Shown piece by piece: positions 32,486 through 41,515 of a stretch of 64,000 nt of DNA. The notes beneath the pieces are model-generated. The model searched no databases, was not told where the DNA came from, and saw nothing but the letters and a program-made list of their open reading frames with translations. Position 1 is the stretch's first letter; the number at the start of each line of letters is the position of its first letter. This DNA comes from Paenibacillus macerans (GTDB lineage Bacteria > Bacillota > Bacilli > Paenibacillales > Paenibacillaceae): positions 496,001-560,000 of the forward strand of contig NZ_UGSI01000001.1 in the NCBI RefSeq assembly GCF_900454495.1, in the 5' to 3' direction. The translations under genes were made by a program, and so were the position numbers.

Positions 32486-33721
32486 ATGTCGGAAGAAACA
32501 AAAAATGTTCAGGAAGCTGCGGAAGTGGCAAGCCAGGACGAAATGGAACAAATCGTTTCCTTGAAAAAGGGGGACACCGTCAAAGGGACGATCGTCAAAA
32601 TCGAGGATAACCAAGCTTACGTAAGCATTGGATATAAATATGACGGTGTTATTCCTATCCGCGAATTGTCCTCCGTACACTTGGACAATGCGGCGGACGC
32701 CGTTCAAGTCGGCCAAGAAGTCGAAACCAAAGTCGTGAGCATCGACGACGAGAAAGAACGCCTCGTGCTTTCCAAACGCGCGATCGACAGCGAAAACGCT
32801 TGGGAAGACCTGGAGAAGAAATTCGCCAGCCAAGAGACGTTCGAAGTTACGGTGGCCGATGTTGTCAAAGGCGGTATTGTGGCTGACGTAGGAGTCCGCG
32901 GCTTCATTCCGGCATCGATGGTGGAGCGTCACTTCGTGGAAGACTTCAGCGACTACAAAGGCCGTACGCTGCGCGTTAAGGTGAAGGAACTGGACCGCGA
33001 GAACAACAAGGTCATCCTTTCCCAAAAAGACGTGCTCGACGAGGAATTCGAAGCCAACAAACAAAAGGTCATGAGCGAACTGCAGGAAGGGCAAGTGCTG
33101 GAAGGCACGGTTCAGCGTTTGACGCAATTCGGCGCGTTTGTTGACGTAGGCGGCGTAGACGGCCTGGTCCACGTGTCCGAAATCGCCTGGAGCCATGTCG
33201 ACAAACCGGCGGACGTTCTGAGCGAAGGCGAGAAGGTCAAAGTGAAGGTGCTGAAAGTCGACCCGGAAAAGGGCAAAATCAGCCTCAGCATCAAAGCCGC
33301 TCTTCCAGGTCCTTGGGATACGGCAGCCGAGAAGTTCCATACCGGCGATATCGTGAGCGGCGAAGTGAAACGCCTCGTCAATTTTGGCGCGTTTGTGGAA
33401 ATCGCGCCGGGCGTGGAAGGACTCGTTCATATCTCTCAAATTTCGCATAAACATATCGGTACCCCGCATGAAGTGCTGAAGGAAGGCCAAACGGTGCAAG
33501 TCAAAGTGCTTGACGTCAATCCGGCCGAAAAACGGGTTAGCCTCAGCATCAAGGAAACCGAAGAAGCTCCGGCTCCAGCTCCGAGAAGCGAAAAACCGTC
33601 CAAAGGCAGCGGCGTGAGAAAAGAAGATTTGGGCGATAACCCGAATGTTTCGCTGAGCAACCAAGGCCTTAGCATTACGCTCGGAGAGCGCTTTGGCGAC
33701 AAACTGAGCAAATTGAAATAA
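32486..33721 (+). CDS. rpsA: 30S ribosomal protein S1 homologue (YpfD type)
   Basis: RNA-binding protein of the S1 family; in Firmicutes the shorter four-domain form is not always a firm ribosomal component. 411 residues: four S1 repeats, starting near residues 17, 104, 190 and 275, each with the GxxVxGxV...G(A/G)xVxxG pattern (for example VLEGTVQRLTQFGAFVDVGG and IVSGEVKRLVNFGAFVEIAP), then a disordered P/S/K-rich tail. GAGGAGGTTATTGAC precedes the ATG. Monocistronic, with a terminator at 33743. Confidence 0.94.
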   Translation: MSEETKNVQEAAEVASQDEMEQIVSLKKGDTVKGTIVKIEDNQAYVSIGYKYDGVIPIRELSSVHLDNAADAVQVGQEVETKVVSIDDEKERLVLSKRAIDSENAWEDLEKKFASQETFEVTVADVVKGGIVADVGVRGFIPASMVERHFVEDFSDYKGRTLRVKVKELDRENNKVILSQKDVLDEEFEANKQKVMSELQEGQVLEGTVQRLTQFGAFVDVGGVDGLVHVSEIAWSHVDKPADVLSEGEKVKVKVLKVDPEKGKISLSIKAALPGPWDTAAEKFHTGDIVSGEVKRLVNFGAFVEIAPGVEGLVHISQISHKHIGTPHEVLKEGQTVQVKVLDVNPAEKRVSLSIKETEEAPAPAPRSEKPSKGSGVRKEDLGDNPNVSLSNQGLSITLGERFGDKLSKLK

Positions 33722-33742
33722 AATGGTGTAGCAGGCTCGATC

Positions 33743-33781
33743 ATCGGCGGACCCTGAAGAAGCGGGTTCGCCGATTTTGTT
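33743..33781 (+). terminator. rpsA terminator
   Basis: ATCGGCGGACCC (33743-33754) pairs with GGGTTCGCCGAT (33764-33775), one G-T pair, then TTTTGTTTG. Confidence 0.85.
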
Positions 33782-33922
33782 TGCCGGCCTTGGGGCCGGG
33801 GACTTAAGGGCGTGTTAGCCATTTTATGTTTTTTTTGCTATGATGAAATACGTGTATTGCGACGAAACAAGGTGATTTTAATCATATAAGATGGAACGCT
33901 TACAAACCTAGGAGGAATGTCT

Positions 33923-35245
33923 ATGGCAAGACCCGTAGTGGCTATTGTCGGGAGGCCGAACGTGGGGAAGTCTACCATTTTCAACCGCATTATCGGCGAC
34001 CGCCTCGCCATTGTAGAAGATAAGCCGGGAATTACGCGCGACCGGATATACGGGGTTTCGGAATGGAACGGCAAGCCCTTCAGCATCATCGATACGGGCG
34101 GTATTGAGCTGGATGACGAAGAACCGATTTTGAAGTCGATCCGGATGCAGGCGGAGCTTGCCATCGAAGAAGCGGACGTCATCGTCTTTATGTGCGATGG
34201 CAAAACGGGGGTTACTTCTTCGGACGAAGAGGTGGCGGCCTTGCTGTACCGCTCCGGCAAACCGATCATCGTGGCCGTCAACAAGGTGGACAATATCGGG
34301 CGGATGGAGAACATCTACGAATTTTACAATTTGGGCTTCGGCGAACCGATCGGCGTCTCCGGCAGCCATGGAACAGGCATCGGCGATTTGCTCGACGCGA
34401 TTACGGACAATCTTCCGGAAGAGACGGAGGACGAATACGACGAAGATGTCATTCGCGTAGCTCTCATCGGCCGGCCCAACGTCGGAAAATCTTCACTGGT
34501 GAACGCCATTTTGGGAGAAGAACGGGTGATTGTCAGCGACATTGCCGGTACGACGCGCGATGCGATCGATACCCCCTTCGAGAAGGATGGTCAGCGTTAT
34601 GTCCTGATCGATACGGCCGGGATGCGCAAGCGCGGCAAGGTTTATGAAACGACCGAAAAATACAGCGTCATGCGCGCGATGAAAGCGATTGAACGCGCGG
34701 ACGTGGTGTTGGTGGTGATCAACGGCGAGGAGGGCATCATCGAGCAGGATAAGCATATCGCCGGTTACGCCTATGAAGCAGGCAAAGCTTCCGTCTTCGT
34801 CGTCAACAAATGGGATGCGGTCGAAAAGGATGATAAAACGATGCACCAGTTCGAGCAAAAAATCCGCGACCATTTCCTGTTCATGACCTACGCGCCGGTC
34901 GTATTCCTGTCGGCCAAAACGAAGCAGCGCCTGCACAAGCTGCTGCCGGTCGTGCAGCATGTCGCCGACCAGCACGCTAAACGGGTGCAGACGCATTTGC
35001 TCAACGACGTCGTTTCCGATGCCATCGCGATCAATCCGCCGCCGACGGACAAAGGACGCCGTTTGCGTATCAACTACGTGACCCAGGTAGCCGTGAAGCC
35101 GCCGACAGTCGTGGTGTTCGTGAACGATCCGGAGCTGATGCATTTCTCCTACGAACGGTATTTGGAGAACAAAATCCGGGCGGCATTCGATTTTGAAGGA
35201 ACGCCGATCCGGCTGTTTACGCGGCGCAAGTCTGATGAAGGTTAG
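33923..35245 (+). CDS. der: ribosome biogenesis GTPase Der (EngA)
   Basis: Double GTPase essential for 50S subunit assembly. 440 residues: two G domains, each beginning GRPNVGKS (near residues 9 and 183), with DTGGIE and NKVDN in the first, DTAGMRKRGKV and NKWDAV in the second, and a C-terminal KH-like domain ending RLFTRRKSDEG. ATG 33923 is preferred because AGGAGG is then 7 bases upstream instead of 1. Followed 11 bases later by plsY. Confidence 0.96.
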   Translation: MARPVVAIVGRPNVGKSTIFNRIIGDRLAIVEDKPGITRDRIYGVSEWNGKPFSIIDTGGIELDDEEPILKSIRMQAELAIEEADVIVFMCDGKTGVTSSDEEVAALLYRSGKPIIVAVNKVDNIGRMENIYEFYNLGFGEPIGVSGSHGTGIGDLLDAITDNLPEETEDEYDEDVIRVALIGRPNVGKSSLVNAILGEERVIVSDIAGTTRDAIDTPFEKDGQRYVLIDTAGMRKRGKVYETTEKYSVMRAMKAIERADVVLVVINGEEGIIEQDKHIAGYAYEAGKASVFVVNKWDAVEKDDKTMHQFEQKIRDHFLFMTYAPVVFLSAKTKQRLHKLLPVVQHVADQHAKRVQTHLLNDVVSDAIAINPPPTDKGRRLRINYVTQVAVKPPTVVVFVNDPELMHFSYERYLENKIRAAFDFEGTPIRLFTRRKSDEG

Positions 35246-35256
35246 GGGAGAGTAAG

Positions 35257-35868
35257 GTGATTTTACCCATCGTATCAGTAGTTGTTTGTTATTTGCTGGG
35301 CTCGGTCAGCTTCAGCGTGGTCCTGTCGAAGCTCTTGAAAGGGATCGACATCCGCCAGCACGGCAGCGGCAACGCCGGAGCGACCAATACGCTGCGCGTG
35401 CTCGGCAAGGGTCCGGCGATTTTGGTGCTTGCGCTTGACGTATTAAAAGGGATCGCCGCCGTATGGCTCGGACGCTGGCTGGGAGGCGGCGACGCGTGGA
35501 CGGCGGCGCTTTGCGGTATTGCGGCGATCATCGGCCACAATTGGCCGCTGTATTTTCGCTTTCGCGGGGGAAAAGGGATCGCCACCACGATCGGCGTGAT
35601 GGCCACTCTCTTTTTCTTCCCGGCCTTGTACGCCGGCATCATCGCTATTCTCTCGATTGTGTTTACCCGTTACGTATCCTTAGGTTCCTTGATCTTCGTG
35701 TTTTTGACGCCGATTTTTCTTGCGGTTTCCGGCGAATTCGGCCCCTATTTTTGGACGAGTCTGATCATTGGCGTGTTCGCCTTCTGGAGACATCGCACGA
35801 ATATCGTCAAAATCGTTCAAGGAAAGGAAAACAAGCTGGGTTCCAAAGGAGGAAAACGAGTTGTCTGA
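35257..35868 (+). CDS. plsY: acyl-phosphate:glycerol-3-phosphate acyltransferase
   Basis: Membrane enzyme making lysophosphatidic acid from acyl-phosphate. 203 residues, about five to seven helices. Seen: motif 1 LLGSVSFSVVLSK, motif 2 RQHGSGNAGATNTLRVLGK, motif 3 GHNWPLYFRFRGGKGIATT, all characteristic. GTG start with GGGGAGAG upstream. Overlaps gpsA by 8 bases, giving an operon that makes and uses glycerol-3-phosphate. Confidence 0.95.
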   Translation: MILPIVSVVVCYLLGSVSFSVVLSKLLKGIDIRQHGSGNAGATNTLRVLGKGPAILVLALDVLKGIAAVWLGRWLGGGDAWTAALCGIAAIIGHNWPLYFRFRGGKGIATTIGVMATLFFFPALYAGIIAILSIVFTRYVSLGSLIFVFLTPIFLAVSGEFGPYFWTSLIIGVFAFWRHRTNIVKIVQGKENKLGSKGGKRVV

Positions 35869-36901
35869 GAAAGCCGCCGTGCTGGTGGCGGGCAGTTGGG
35901 GGACGGCACTAGCCAGCGTGCTCGCCGACAAAAATATGGAAGTGTCCCTATGGACGCGAAATGAAGCGCAAAAGGAAGAGATCAACGTCTTGCACCGCAA
36001 TGAGCGTTTTTTGCCGGGGGTGGCGTTGCCGGGCAACCTGAAGGCCACCACGGATTTGGAAACCGCCGTCAACGGGGCCAAAGCGGTGGTCATGGTCGCC
36101 CCTTCCTCCGCCGTGCGCGAGGTGGCCCGCTCGCTTAAACCGTATTGGCGCGAGGATATGCTGATAGTCCATGCCACCAAAGGCTTTGAAATCGAAAGCC
36201 TCAAGCGCATGTCGACGGTCATCTCGGAAGAGCTTGGCTGCGAGGAGGGCCGGATCGTCGTGTTGTCCGGACCGAGCCATGCGGAGGAGGTCGTCAAGCG
36301 CAGCCCGACCACGGTGGTGGTCGCTTCGCTGGTGGAGGAACAAGCCGATTTGGCCCAAGACTTGTTTATGAATTCGTATTTCCGCGTCTATACGAACCGC
36401 GATATGGTCGGGGTCGAACTGGCCGGAGCGCTGAAGAACATCATCGCGCTTGGGGCCGGGATGTCCGACGGGCTTGGCTTTGGAGACAACGCCAAAGCGG
36501 CGCTGCTGACCCGCGGGCTTGCGGAAATCACCCGGATCGGTGTGGAAATGGGCGCCAATCCGCTGACGTTCGCCGGACTGGCCGGCATCGGCGACCTGGT
36601 CGTGACGGCGACGAGCCGGCACAGCCGCAATTGGCGGGCCGGATATATGCTCGGACAGGGCAAGCCGCTCCCGGAAGTGCTGAGTTCGATGGGCATGGTG
36701 GTTGAAGGGATCCGCACGACGAAAGCGGCCCATGCCATTTCGCAGAAATACCAGGTGCAGATGCCGATCGCCGCGCAGCTGCATCACGTCTTGTTCGAAG
36801 GGCTGGACCCGCGGACGGCGGTGGAAGCGCTGATGGGGCGCGACCGGAAGACCGAAATGGAGGTCATGTCGCTGGAGACCTGGGAGCAGTGGCATTCCTA
36901 G
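35861..36901 (+). CDS. gpsA: glycerol-3-phosphate dehydrogenase, NAD(P)-dependent
   Basis: Reduces dihydroxyacetone phosphate to glycerol-3-phosphate for lipid synthesis. 346 residues. Seen: Rossmann start AAVLVAGSWGTALASVLADK, VLSGPSHAEEV, GGALKN-type ELAGALKNIIALGAGMSDG with the catalytic lysine, and SRNWRAGYMLGQG. TTG 35861 has AAAGGAGG about 9 bases upstream; no ATG lies nearby. The dinucleotide motif reads V9-A-G11-S-W-G14, so the first glycine of the usual GxGxxG is valine. Confidence 0.95.
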   Translation: MSEKAAVLVAGSWGTALASVLADKNMEVSLWTRNEAQKEEINVLHRNERFLPGVALPGNLKATTDLETAVNGAKAVVMVAPSSAVREVARSLKPYWREDMLIVHATKGFEIESLKRMSTVISEELGCEEGRIVVLSGPSHAEEVVKRSPTTVVVASLVEEQADLAQDLFMNSYFRVYTNRDMVGVELAGALKNIIALGAGMSDGLGFGDNAKAALLTRGLAEITRIGVEMGANPLTFAGLAGIGDLVVTATSRHSRNWRAGYMLGQGKPLPEVLSSMGMVVEGIRTTKAAHAISQKYQVQMPIAAQLHHVLFEGLDPRTAVEALMGRDRKTEMEVMSLETWEQWHS

Positions 36902-36982
36902 AGCCCGTTTTGCATAGACAGCTTCACCTTTACGCAAGCCTCCTCATACATTGGTGAAGAGGACAGCGGAGGAGGCGAATGC

Positions 36983-37255
36983 ATGAGCAAAATATCCAAG
37001 GAAGCCCTGAACACCATCAACAAAAAAACGGGCAAAAATATTACGGAAAGCTCGGTAAGAAAACTGGCCAGCACGGTTAAACCGTCAACGATGCAAAACG
37101 AAGCGGAGCTGCGGAAGCTGATCAAGCAGGTGTCCGCGATGGCCAAAATCCCCGTTTCGGAAAGCACCGTGTCGGAAATCGTCAACGCCGTGAAAAAGAG
37201 CGGCATGAACCCGGCCAATATGGAAGCCATGATGAAAATGATGATGAAAAAATAA
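36983..37255 (+). CDS. spoVIF: stage VI sporulation protein F
   Basis: Small spore-coat assembly protein of the SpoVIF family, acting with GerE late in coat formation in B. subtilis. 90 residues, helical; start MSKISKEALNTINKKTGKNI, LASTVKPSTMQNEAELRKLIKQVS, and a methionine/lysine-rich end (MMKMMMKK). GGAGGAGGCGAATGC precedes the ATG. Single gene with a terminator at 37283. Confidence 0.9.
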   Translation: MSKISKEALNTINKKTGKNITESSVRKLASTVKPSTMQNEAELRKLIKQVSAMAKIPVSESTVSEIVNAVKKSGMNPANMEAMMKMMMKK

Positions 37256-37282
37256 TGATACGGGGCCATCCCCCAAACATCG

Positions 37283-37317
37283 GCTCTGCGGCGTGAAAGC
37301 TGCAGGGCGTTTTTTTA
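37283..37317 (+). terminator. spoVIF terminator
   Basis: GCTCTGCGGC (37283-37292) pairs fully with GCTGCAGGGC (37299-37308), counting G-T pairs, then seven T. Confidence 0.85.
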
Positions 37318-37466
37318 AGAATATAGAAATTTAGGTTTTCATCCGTCATTTTTGCAAGTACGTCGGTAGACGTTTTTCTTAAGTCCCTTCGGCGCGTAGC
37401 CTATAAAGCGGCGAGATGCTATAATATGGATCATATCAATCCAAACGAAATGGGAGAATCAAACCG

Positions 37467-37646
37467 ATGGATGCAATGACGAAAATGTGGCTATCGATCG
37501 CAGCCGTTTTGATTATGGGATTATCCGTGTTTTTGATTACGTTTGCACGGGCGAAAACGAAAGGCATCGTTAAGGGAATCCTTTCGTTGCTGGCTTTTGT
37601 CATCATGCTGGCGGGCTTTCTGACCGGCCTCGTTTCCATCACATAA
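37467..37646 (+). CDS. DUF2768-type small membrane protein (YphE-like)
   Basis: 59 residues with two membrane helices: MDAMTKMWLSIAAVLIMGLS then a basic loop (FARAKTKGIVKG), and a second helix (LLAFVIMLAGFLTGLVS). Size, topology and place after gpsA match YphE/DUF2768 of spore formers. GGGAGA stands about 11 bases before ATG 37467, and TATAAT at 37420-37425 may be its -10. Function unknown. Confidence 0.8.
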   Translation: MDAMTKMWLSIAAVLIMGLSVFLITFARAKTKGIVKGILSLLAFVIMLAGFLTGLVSIT

Positions 37647-37701
37647 ATTTCGTTAGGAAGCAGCGTGAAATTCTTGGCAGGAAAGAGAAGAGGGAGTTAA
37701 C

Positions 37702-38340
37702 ATGAATGGAAATCGGAGCTATGCATTTCCGGGACTAACCGCGGCCATCGGGCAAATGGCCGGGCTGTGCGCGGGGGCCGAGGCCAAGTGGCTGCTCGGG
37801 GGCAGCTGCGGCTTGTGGCTGCAGGGCGTCCGGCTCGATACGCGGCCCAGGGATATCGACGTGTATGCCGATGAAGGGGACGCGCGGCTTGTGCATGAGC
37901 GAATGAGCGAGTATGCTACCGATATCCCCAGGCAAGACCGGACCGGCTCGTACGCGTCGCTGCTTAGCCATTACCGGCTTGACGGCGTGACGGTTGAACT
38001 GGTCGGCGGATTTGAGGTGAAAACGGACAGCGCATATTACCGGACCGAAATCGCGGGGATTCTGGACGAGAACGCTCCCCTTGTCCGTTTGGGCGAGGCG
38101 GAGCTTCGCTTGATGCCGCTCGCCCATGAGTTTGTTTTTAACGTGCTGCGCGCGCGGCCGGACCGGTATTTGGCGATTGCCGAAGTTATCCGCGGCGAGG
38201 CTGACCGCCACTTGCCGCTGCTTCGCGAACTGCTGCGGAGAAATCAATGGACGGCCGGTATCGTCGGAAAAATGGCCGAGGTGCTGGATCGCCCGCTGCT
38301 GTCCGGGCCGTGGGGCGAATACGGCGGCGGACAAGCATAA
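37702..38340 (+). CDS. nucleotidyltransferase-fold protein
   Basis: 212 residues. The pattern LLGGSCGLWLQGV (31-43) followed by RPRDIDVYADE (49-58) is the G-S plus D-x-D metal site of the DNA polymerase beta-type nucleotidyltransferase superfamily, minimal form. A third acidic residue may be E or D in DGVTVELVGGFEVK. Substrate unknown; candidates are a tRNA, an aminoglycoside-like small molecule or a protein. The gene is 12 bases upstream of a ferredoxin gene with AAGGAGG between, so they are co-transcribed. This pair is not part of the B. subtilis gpsA-yphE-yphF order. Confidence 0.75.
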   Translation: MNGNRSYAFPGLTAAIGQMAGLCAGAEAKWLLGGSCGLWLQGVRLDTRPRDIDVYADEGDARLVHERMSEYATDIPRQDRTGSYASLLSHYRLDGVTVELVGGFEVKTDSAYYRTEIAGILDENAPLVRLGEAELRLMPLAHEFVFNVLRARPDRYLAIAEVIRGEADRHLPLLRELLRRNQWTAGIVGKMAEVLDRPLLSGPWGEYGGGQA

Positions 38341-38352
38341 GGAGGTGCGCCG

Positions 38353-38703
38353 GTGGAGGTTCAGGTCATGTTTTGGCCGCAGGGCAAAAAGGTGAAGGTA
38401 CGGCAGGGAACAAACGTGTTGAGGGCGGCCCGGGAGGCCAGGCTCCATATCGCGACCCGCTGCGGCGGCCAAGCCGCCTGTCTGCTGTGCAAGGTCCGGG
38501 TGGAGAAGGGAGGCGGGAGCGCGTTATCCCCGCTCTCCGCGGCGGAAGCGCGCAAGCTTGGCGCGCTGGCGGAGGAAGGCATCCGGCTCGCCTGTCAGGC
38601 CAAAGTGATCGGAAATGCCGAAATCCATCTCCCGGAGGACCCGTTAAAGGCGGCCGTACGCAAGAAACTGCTGGAACAGCAGGAAGACGACAGATTGTGG
38701 TAA
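38353..38703 (+). CDS. plant-type [2Fe-2S] ferredoxin
   Basis: 116 residues: beta-grasp ferredoxin fold with cluster cysteines C37, C43, C46 (RCGGQAACLLC) and C81 (IRLACQAKV), the C-x5-C-x2-C...C pattern of electron-transfer 2Fe-2S domains. GTG start with AAGGAGG 7 bases upstream. The tail (KAAVRKKLLEQQEDDRLW) is charged. Redox partner unknown. Confidence 0.88.
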   Translation: MEVQVMFWPQGKKVKVRQGTNVLRAAREARLHIATRCGGQAACLLCKVRVEKGGGSALSPLSAAEARKLGALAEEGIRLACQAKVIGNAEIHLPEDPLKAAVRKKLLEQQEDDRLW

Positions 38704-38763
38704 TAATGCCACAGCCCCGATCGGGGAACCGGAAGAAAGAAATGAAAAGGATGGAAGCGAACA

Positions 38764-39531
38764 ATGCCGGGAAATCGAAATATCCGTAGATTCGAAGAAA
38801 CCATGGCGCGGCAAATCGGTTTGGGCATGCTGCTGCTCGCCCTCATAACGCTCCTGTCAGGATGTATGTATCGTGGAGAGCAGCAGGCCGGACCGGTTTC
38901 CTATATGGATAGCGTCGACCGCGTCCAGCGGGCGCTGGACCGTTTTCAGGAGCGGGAGGGGATTCTCCCGATCATCACCGCCGGGGAGGAGACGCCGCGG
39001 TACGAGAAGTACCGGATCGACCTGGACCGCCTGAAGCGGCTGGGATATCTCGACGAAATTCCGTCGGCCGCCTTTGAAAAAGGGGGCAGCGTCTATTTTC
39101 TCGTTATCAATGAAGAGGTGGACCCTGCGGTAAAAGTGCTGGATCTCCCTACCGTGCAAAAGGTCAACGATGTCCAGCGGAGCGTAACCGCTTACCGTTC
39201 CTCCCACGGCGGCCGGCTGCCGGGAGAGGAGGCGGGGGAGACGTATCCGGGGCTGTATACGGTCGATCTTTCGCTCATCGGGGCCGAGAACGATGAACCG
39301 GTCAGTGTATACTCCGGCGAAACGTTGTCCTACATTATGGACTCCCAGGGCACGGTATATGTGGACTATGCCTTTGACATGATGCAAATCATCGACAAGA
39401 CCCAGGCGGCTCCAAAGCAAGGCGAGGACTTAAGAACGATATTAACCGGCAATTCGTATTTTGTGCCGGTCAAGTCGCTGCCCTACCGGTTTATCGACGG
39501 GGCGCCGGTCCCGGTAGTCGAGGCGGATTGA
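38764..39531 (+). CDS. YphF-like lipoprotein
   Basis: Predicted lipoprotein of unknown function, 255 residues. The lipobox LLSGC follows a hydrophobic segment (GLGMLLLALITLLSG) at about 20-34. If translation starts at ATG 38803 (MARQIGLG), the signal peptide has a more usual length; GGAAGCG before 38764 supports the longer form. Mature part contains RVQRALDRFQEREGILPI, TVQKVNDVQRSVTAYRSSHGG and DYAFDMMQIIDKTQ. Stands before spoIVA as yphF does in B. subtilis. Terminator at 39563. Confidence 0.8.
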   Translation: MPGNRNIRRFEETMARQIGLGMLLLALITLLSGCMYRGEQQAGPVSYMDSVDRVQRALDRFQEREGILPIITAGEETPRYEKYRIDLDRLKRLGYLDEIPSAAFEKGGSVYFLVINEEVDPAVKVLDLPTVQKVNDVQRSVTAYRSSHGGRLPGEEAGETYPGLYTVDLSLIGAENDEPVSVYSGETLSYIMDSQGTVYVDYAFDMMQIIDKTQAAPKQGEDLRTILTGNSYFVPVKSLPYRFIDGAPVPVVEAD

Positions 39532-39562
39532 CGGGCCGCGGGCCAGGTGAGGCGATGGATGG

Positions 39563-39602
39563 CAAGGCCGCTTCGGAATATTTTCCGGACGGCCTTTTTT
39601 GC
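39563..39602 (+). terminator. yphF-like gene terminator
   Basis: AAGGCCG (39564-39570) and CGGCCTT (39589-39596) arms with a TTTTTT tail, about 30 bases past the stop. Confidence 0.8.
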
Positions 39603-39704
39603 TAGGCAGCTTATACAGTCATACTTTTTTCAATAGAATCATACAAATGGAGCATGGCGGATAAATGCCCGTCTTGTTCGGCGCGAATCGGACGATAAAT
39701 TGCC

Positions 39705-39745
39705 AGTTCAAAAAGCTTCGTGATCAAAAGATGACTTTTTGAACT
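39705..39745. mobile_element. collapsed MITE-A remnant, 41 bp
   Basis: AGTTCAAAAAG (39705-39715) and CTTTTTGAACT (39735-39745) are exact inverted ends. The 19 bases between (CTTCGTGATCAAAAGATGA overlapping) equal the right end of the 27995 copy, so this is left tip plus right end with the inside deleted. The rest of 39603-40011 carries no recognisable gene. Confidence 0.7.
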
Positions 39746-40011
39746 ACCTCTTAAAGCAAAAAAAATGGGCTTGGACGGTTAATGCCGTCATATTTCCGCA
39801 TCTGGTACATATGCTGTTACTAGTCCAAATGCAGGTACGAGTTTACGCCGCTTCGTTCAGCTTCGATCCAAGCCTTGGTTTACGGCGGCGGACATGGGCA
39901 AGAGGAGCTGCCGCTCCTGCCGTAACAGTGAAGCCCGAAATATTGGTAAATCAACGAAGCGGATGCTCGGGGAGCATTTTTCCTTCGGCGAAATTTGAGG
40001 AGGGGATATCA

Positions 40012-41496
40012 TTGGTATTGGAGAAAGTGGACATTTTTAAGGACATTGCCGAACGAACCGGGGGCGATATTTATCTGGGCGTCGTTGGAGCCGTCCGCAC
40101 CGGAAAATCGACGTTCATCAAACGTTTTATGGAAACCGTCGTGCTTCCGAACATCGCGAATGAAGCGGACCGGGTTCGCGCCGTGGATGAACTTCCGCAA
40201 AGCGCCGCCGGAAAAACGATCATGACGACCGAACCGAAGTTCGTGCCGAACAATGCGGTTCAGATCAAAGTGGCGGAAGGTTTGGAGGTCAACGTAAGGC
40301 TCGTCGATTGCGTCGGATACGCCGTGGAAGGCGCAAAAGGCTACGAGGATGAGAACGGGCCGAGAATGATCTCCACGCCATGGTTCGAAGATCCGATCCC
40401 GTTCCAGGAAGCGGCGGAAATCGGAACTCGCAAAGTAATTCAGGAGCACTCCACGCTGGGGGTTGTCGTTACGACGGATGGGACGATCGCCGATATTCCG
40501 CGCTATTCCTACGTCGAATCGGAGGAACGGGTCGTTGCCGAATTGAAAGAGGTAGGCAAACCTTTTGTGCTCGTCATCAACTCGACGCGCCCGAACAGCG
40601 AAGAAGCGCAGCAGCTGCGGGGAGAGCTGGCGGCGAAATACGATATCCCCGTCATCGCGCTCAGCGCGGCGACGATGACCGAAGAAGACGTGACCGGCGT
40701 GCTTCGCGAAGTGCTGTACGAGTTCCCGGTTCACGAAGTCAACGTCAATCTGCCCAGCTGGGTTATGGTGCTGAACGAAAATCACTGGCTGCGCAGCAAT
40801 TATGAAAACTCCGTCCGCGATACGGTGAAGGACATCCGCCGGCTGCGGGATGTCGACCGCGTCGTCGGAAACTTCATGGAATACGATTTCATCGAACGGG
40901 CCGGCCTCAGCGGCCTGAACATGGGGCAGGGTGTCGCGGAAATCGATCTGTACGCCCCGGACGATCTGTACGACCGCATCCTGGTGGAAGTGGTCGGCGT
41001 GGAAATCCGCGGCAAAGACCATCTGCTGCAGCTGATGCAGGAATTTACGCATGCCAAACGGGAATATGACCGGTTTGCCGAAGCGCTGGAGATGGTCAAA
41101 ACGACCGGCTACGGCATCGCCGCTCCGTCGTTGGCCGAAATGATGCTCGACGAGCCGGAATTGATCCGCCAGGGCTCCAGATTCGGGGTCAGACTGAAAG
41201 CGACGGCTCCGTCGATTCATATGATCCGCGTCGATGTCGAATCGGAATTCGCCCCGATTATCGGCACCGAAAAGCAAAGCGAGGAACTGGTCCGCTACCT
41301 GATGCAGGACTTCGAAAACGACCCGATCAAAATTTGGGAATCGGACATTTTCGGGCGCTCGCTGCACTCGATCGTACGCGAAGGCATCCAGGGCAAAATC
41401 GCCATGATGCCGGACAATGCCCGCTACAAGCTGCAGGAAACGCTGGGGCGGATCATCAACGAAGGTTCCGGCGGCCTCATCGCCATCATTTTGTAG
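40012..41496 (+). CDS. spoIVA: stage IV sporulation protein A
   Basis: ATPase that polymerises on the forespore surface as the basement layer of the coat. 494 residues. Seen: conserved start EKVDIFKDIAERTGGDIYLG, Walker A GAVRTGKST (26-34), DCVGYAVEGAKGYEDENGPRM, TTDGTIADIPR, and the C-terminal anchoring region ending GGLIAIIL. TTG 40012 is chosen because GAGGAGGGG lies 6 bases upstream and homology begins two codons later; the longer open frame upstream has no homology. Confidence 0.97.
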   Translation: MVLEKVDIFKDIAERTGGDIYLGVVGAVRTGKSTFIKRFMETVVLPNIANEADRVRAVDELPQSAAGKTIMTTEPKFVPNNAVQIKVAEGLEVNVRLVDCVGYAVEGAKGYEDENGPRMISTPWFEDPIPFQEAAEIGTRKVIQEHSTLGVVVTTDGTIADIPRYSYVESEERVVAELKEVGKPFVLVINSTRPNSEEAQQLRGELAAKYDIPVIALSAATMTEEDVTGVLREVLYEFPVHEVNVNLPSWVMVLNENHWLRSNYENSVRDTVKDIRRLRDVDRVVGNFMEYDFIERAGLSGLNMGQGVAEIDLYAPDDLYDRILVEVVGVEIRGKDHLLQLMQEFTHAKREYDRFAEALEMVKTTGYGIAAPSLAEMMLDEPELIRQGSRFGVRLKATAPSIHMIRVDVESEFAPIIGTEKQSEELVRYLMQDFENDPIKIWESDIFGRSLHSIVREGIQGKIAMMPDNARYKLQETLGRIINEGSGGLIAIIL

Positions 41497-41515
41497 CTAT
41501 AATTGCCTCCTCAAT

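Noticed and set aside
39739..40011. 91-codon upstream extension of the spoIVA frame
   Set aside because: No homology, overlaps the MITE-A remnant, and a strong GAGGAGGGG site precedes the TTG at 40012 where SpoIVA similarity begins.
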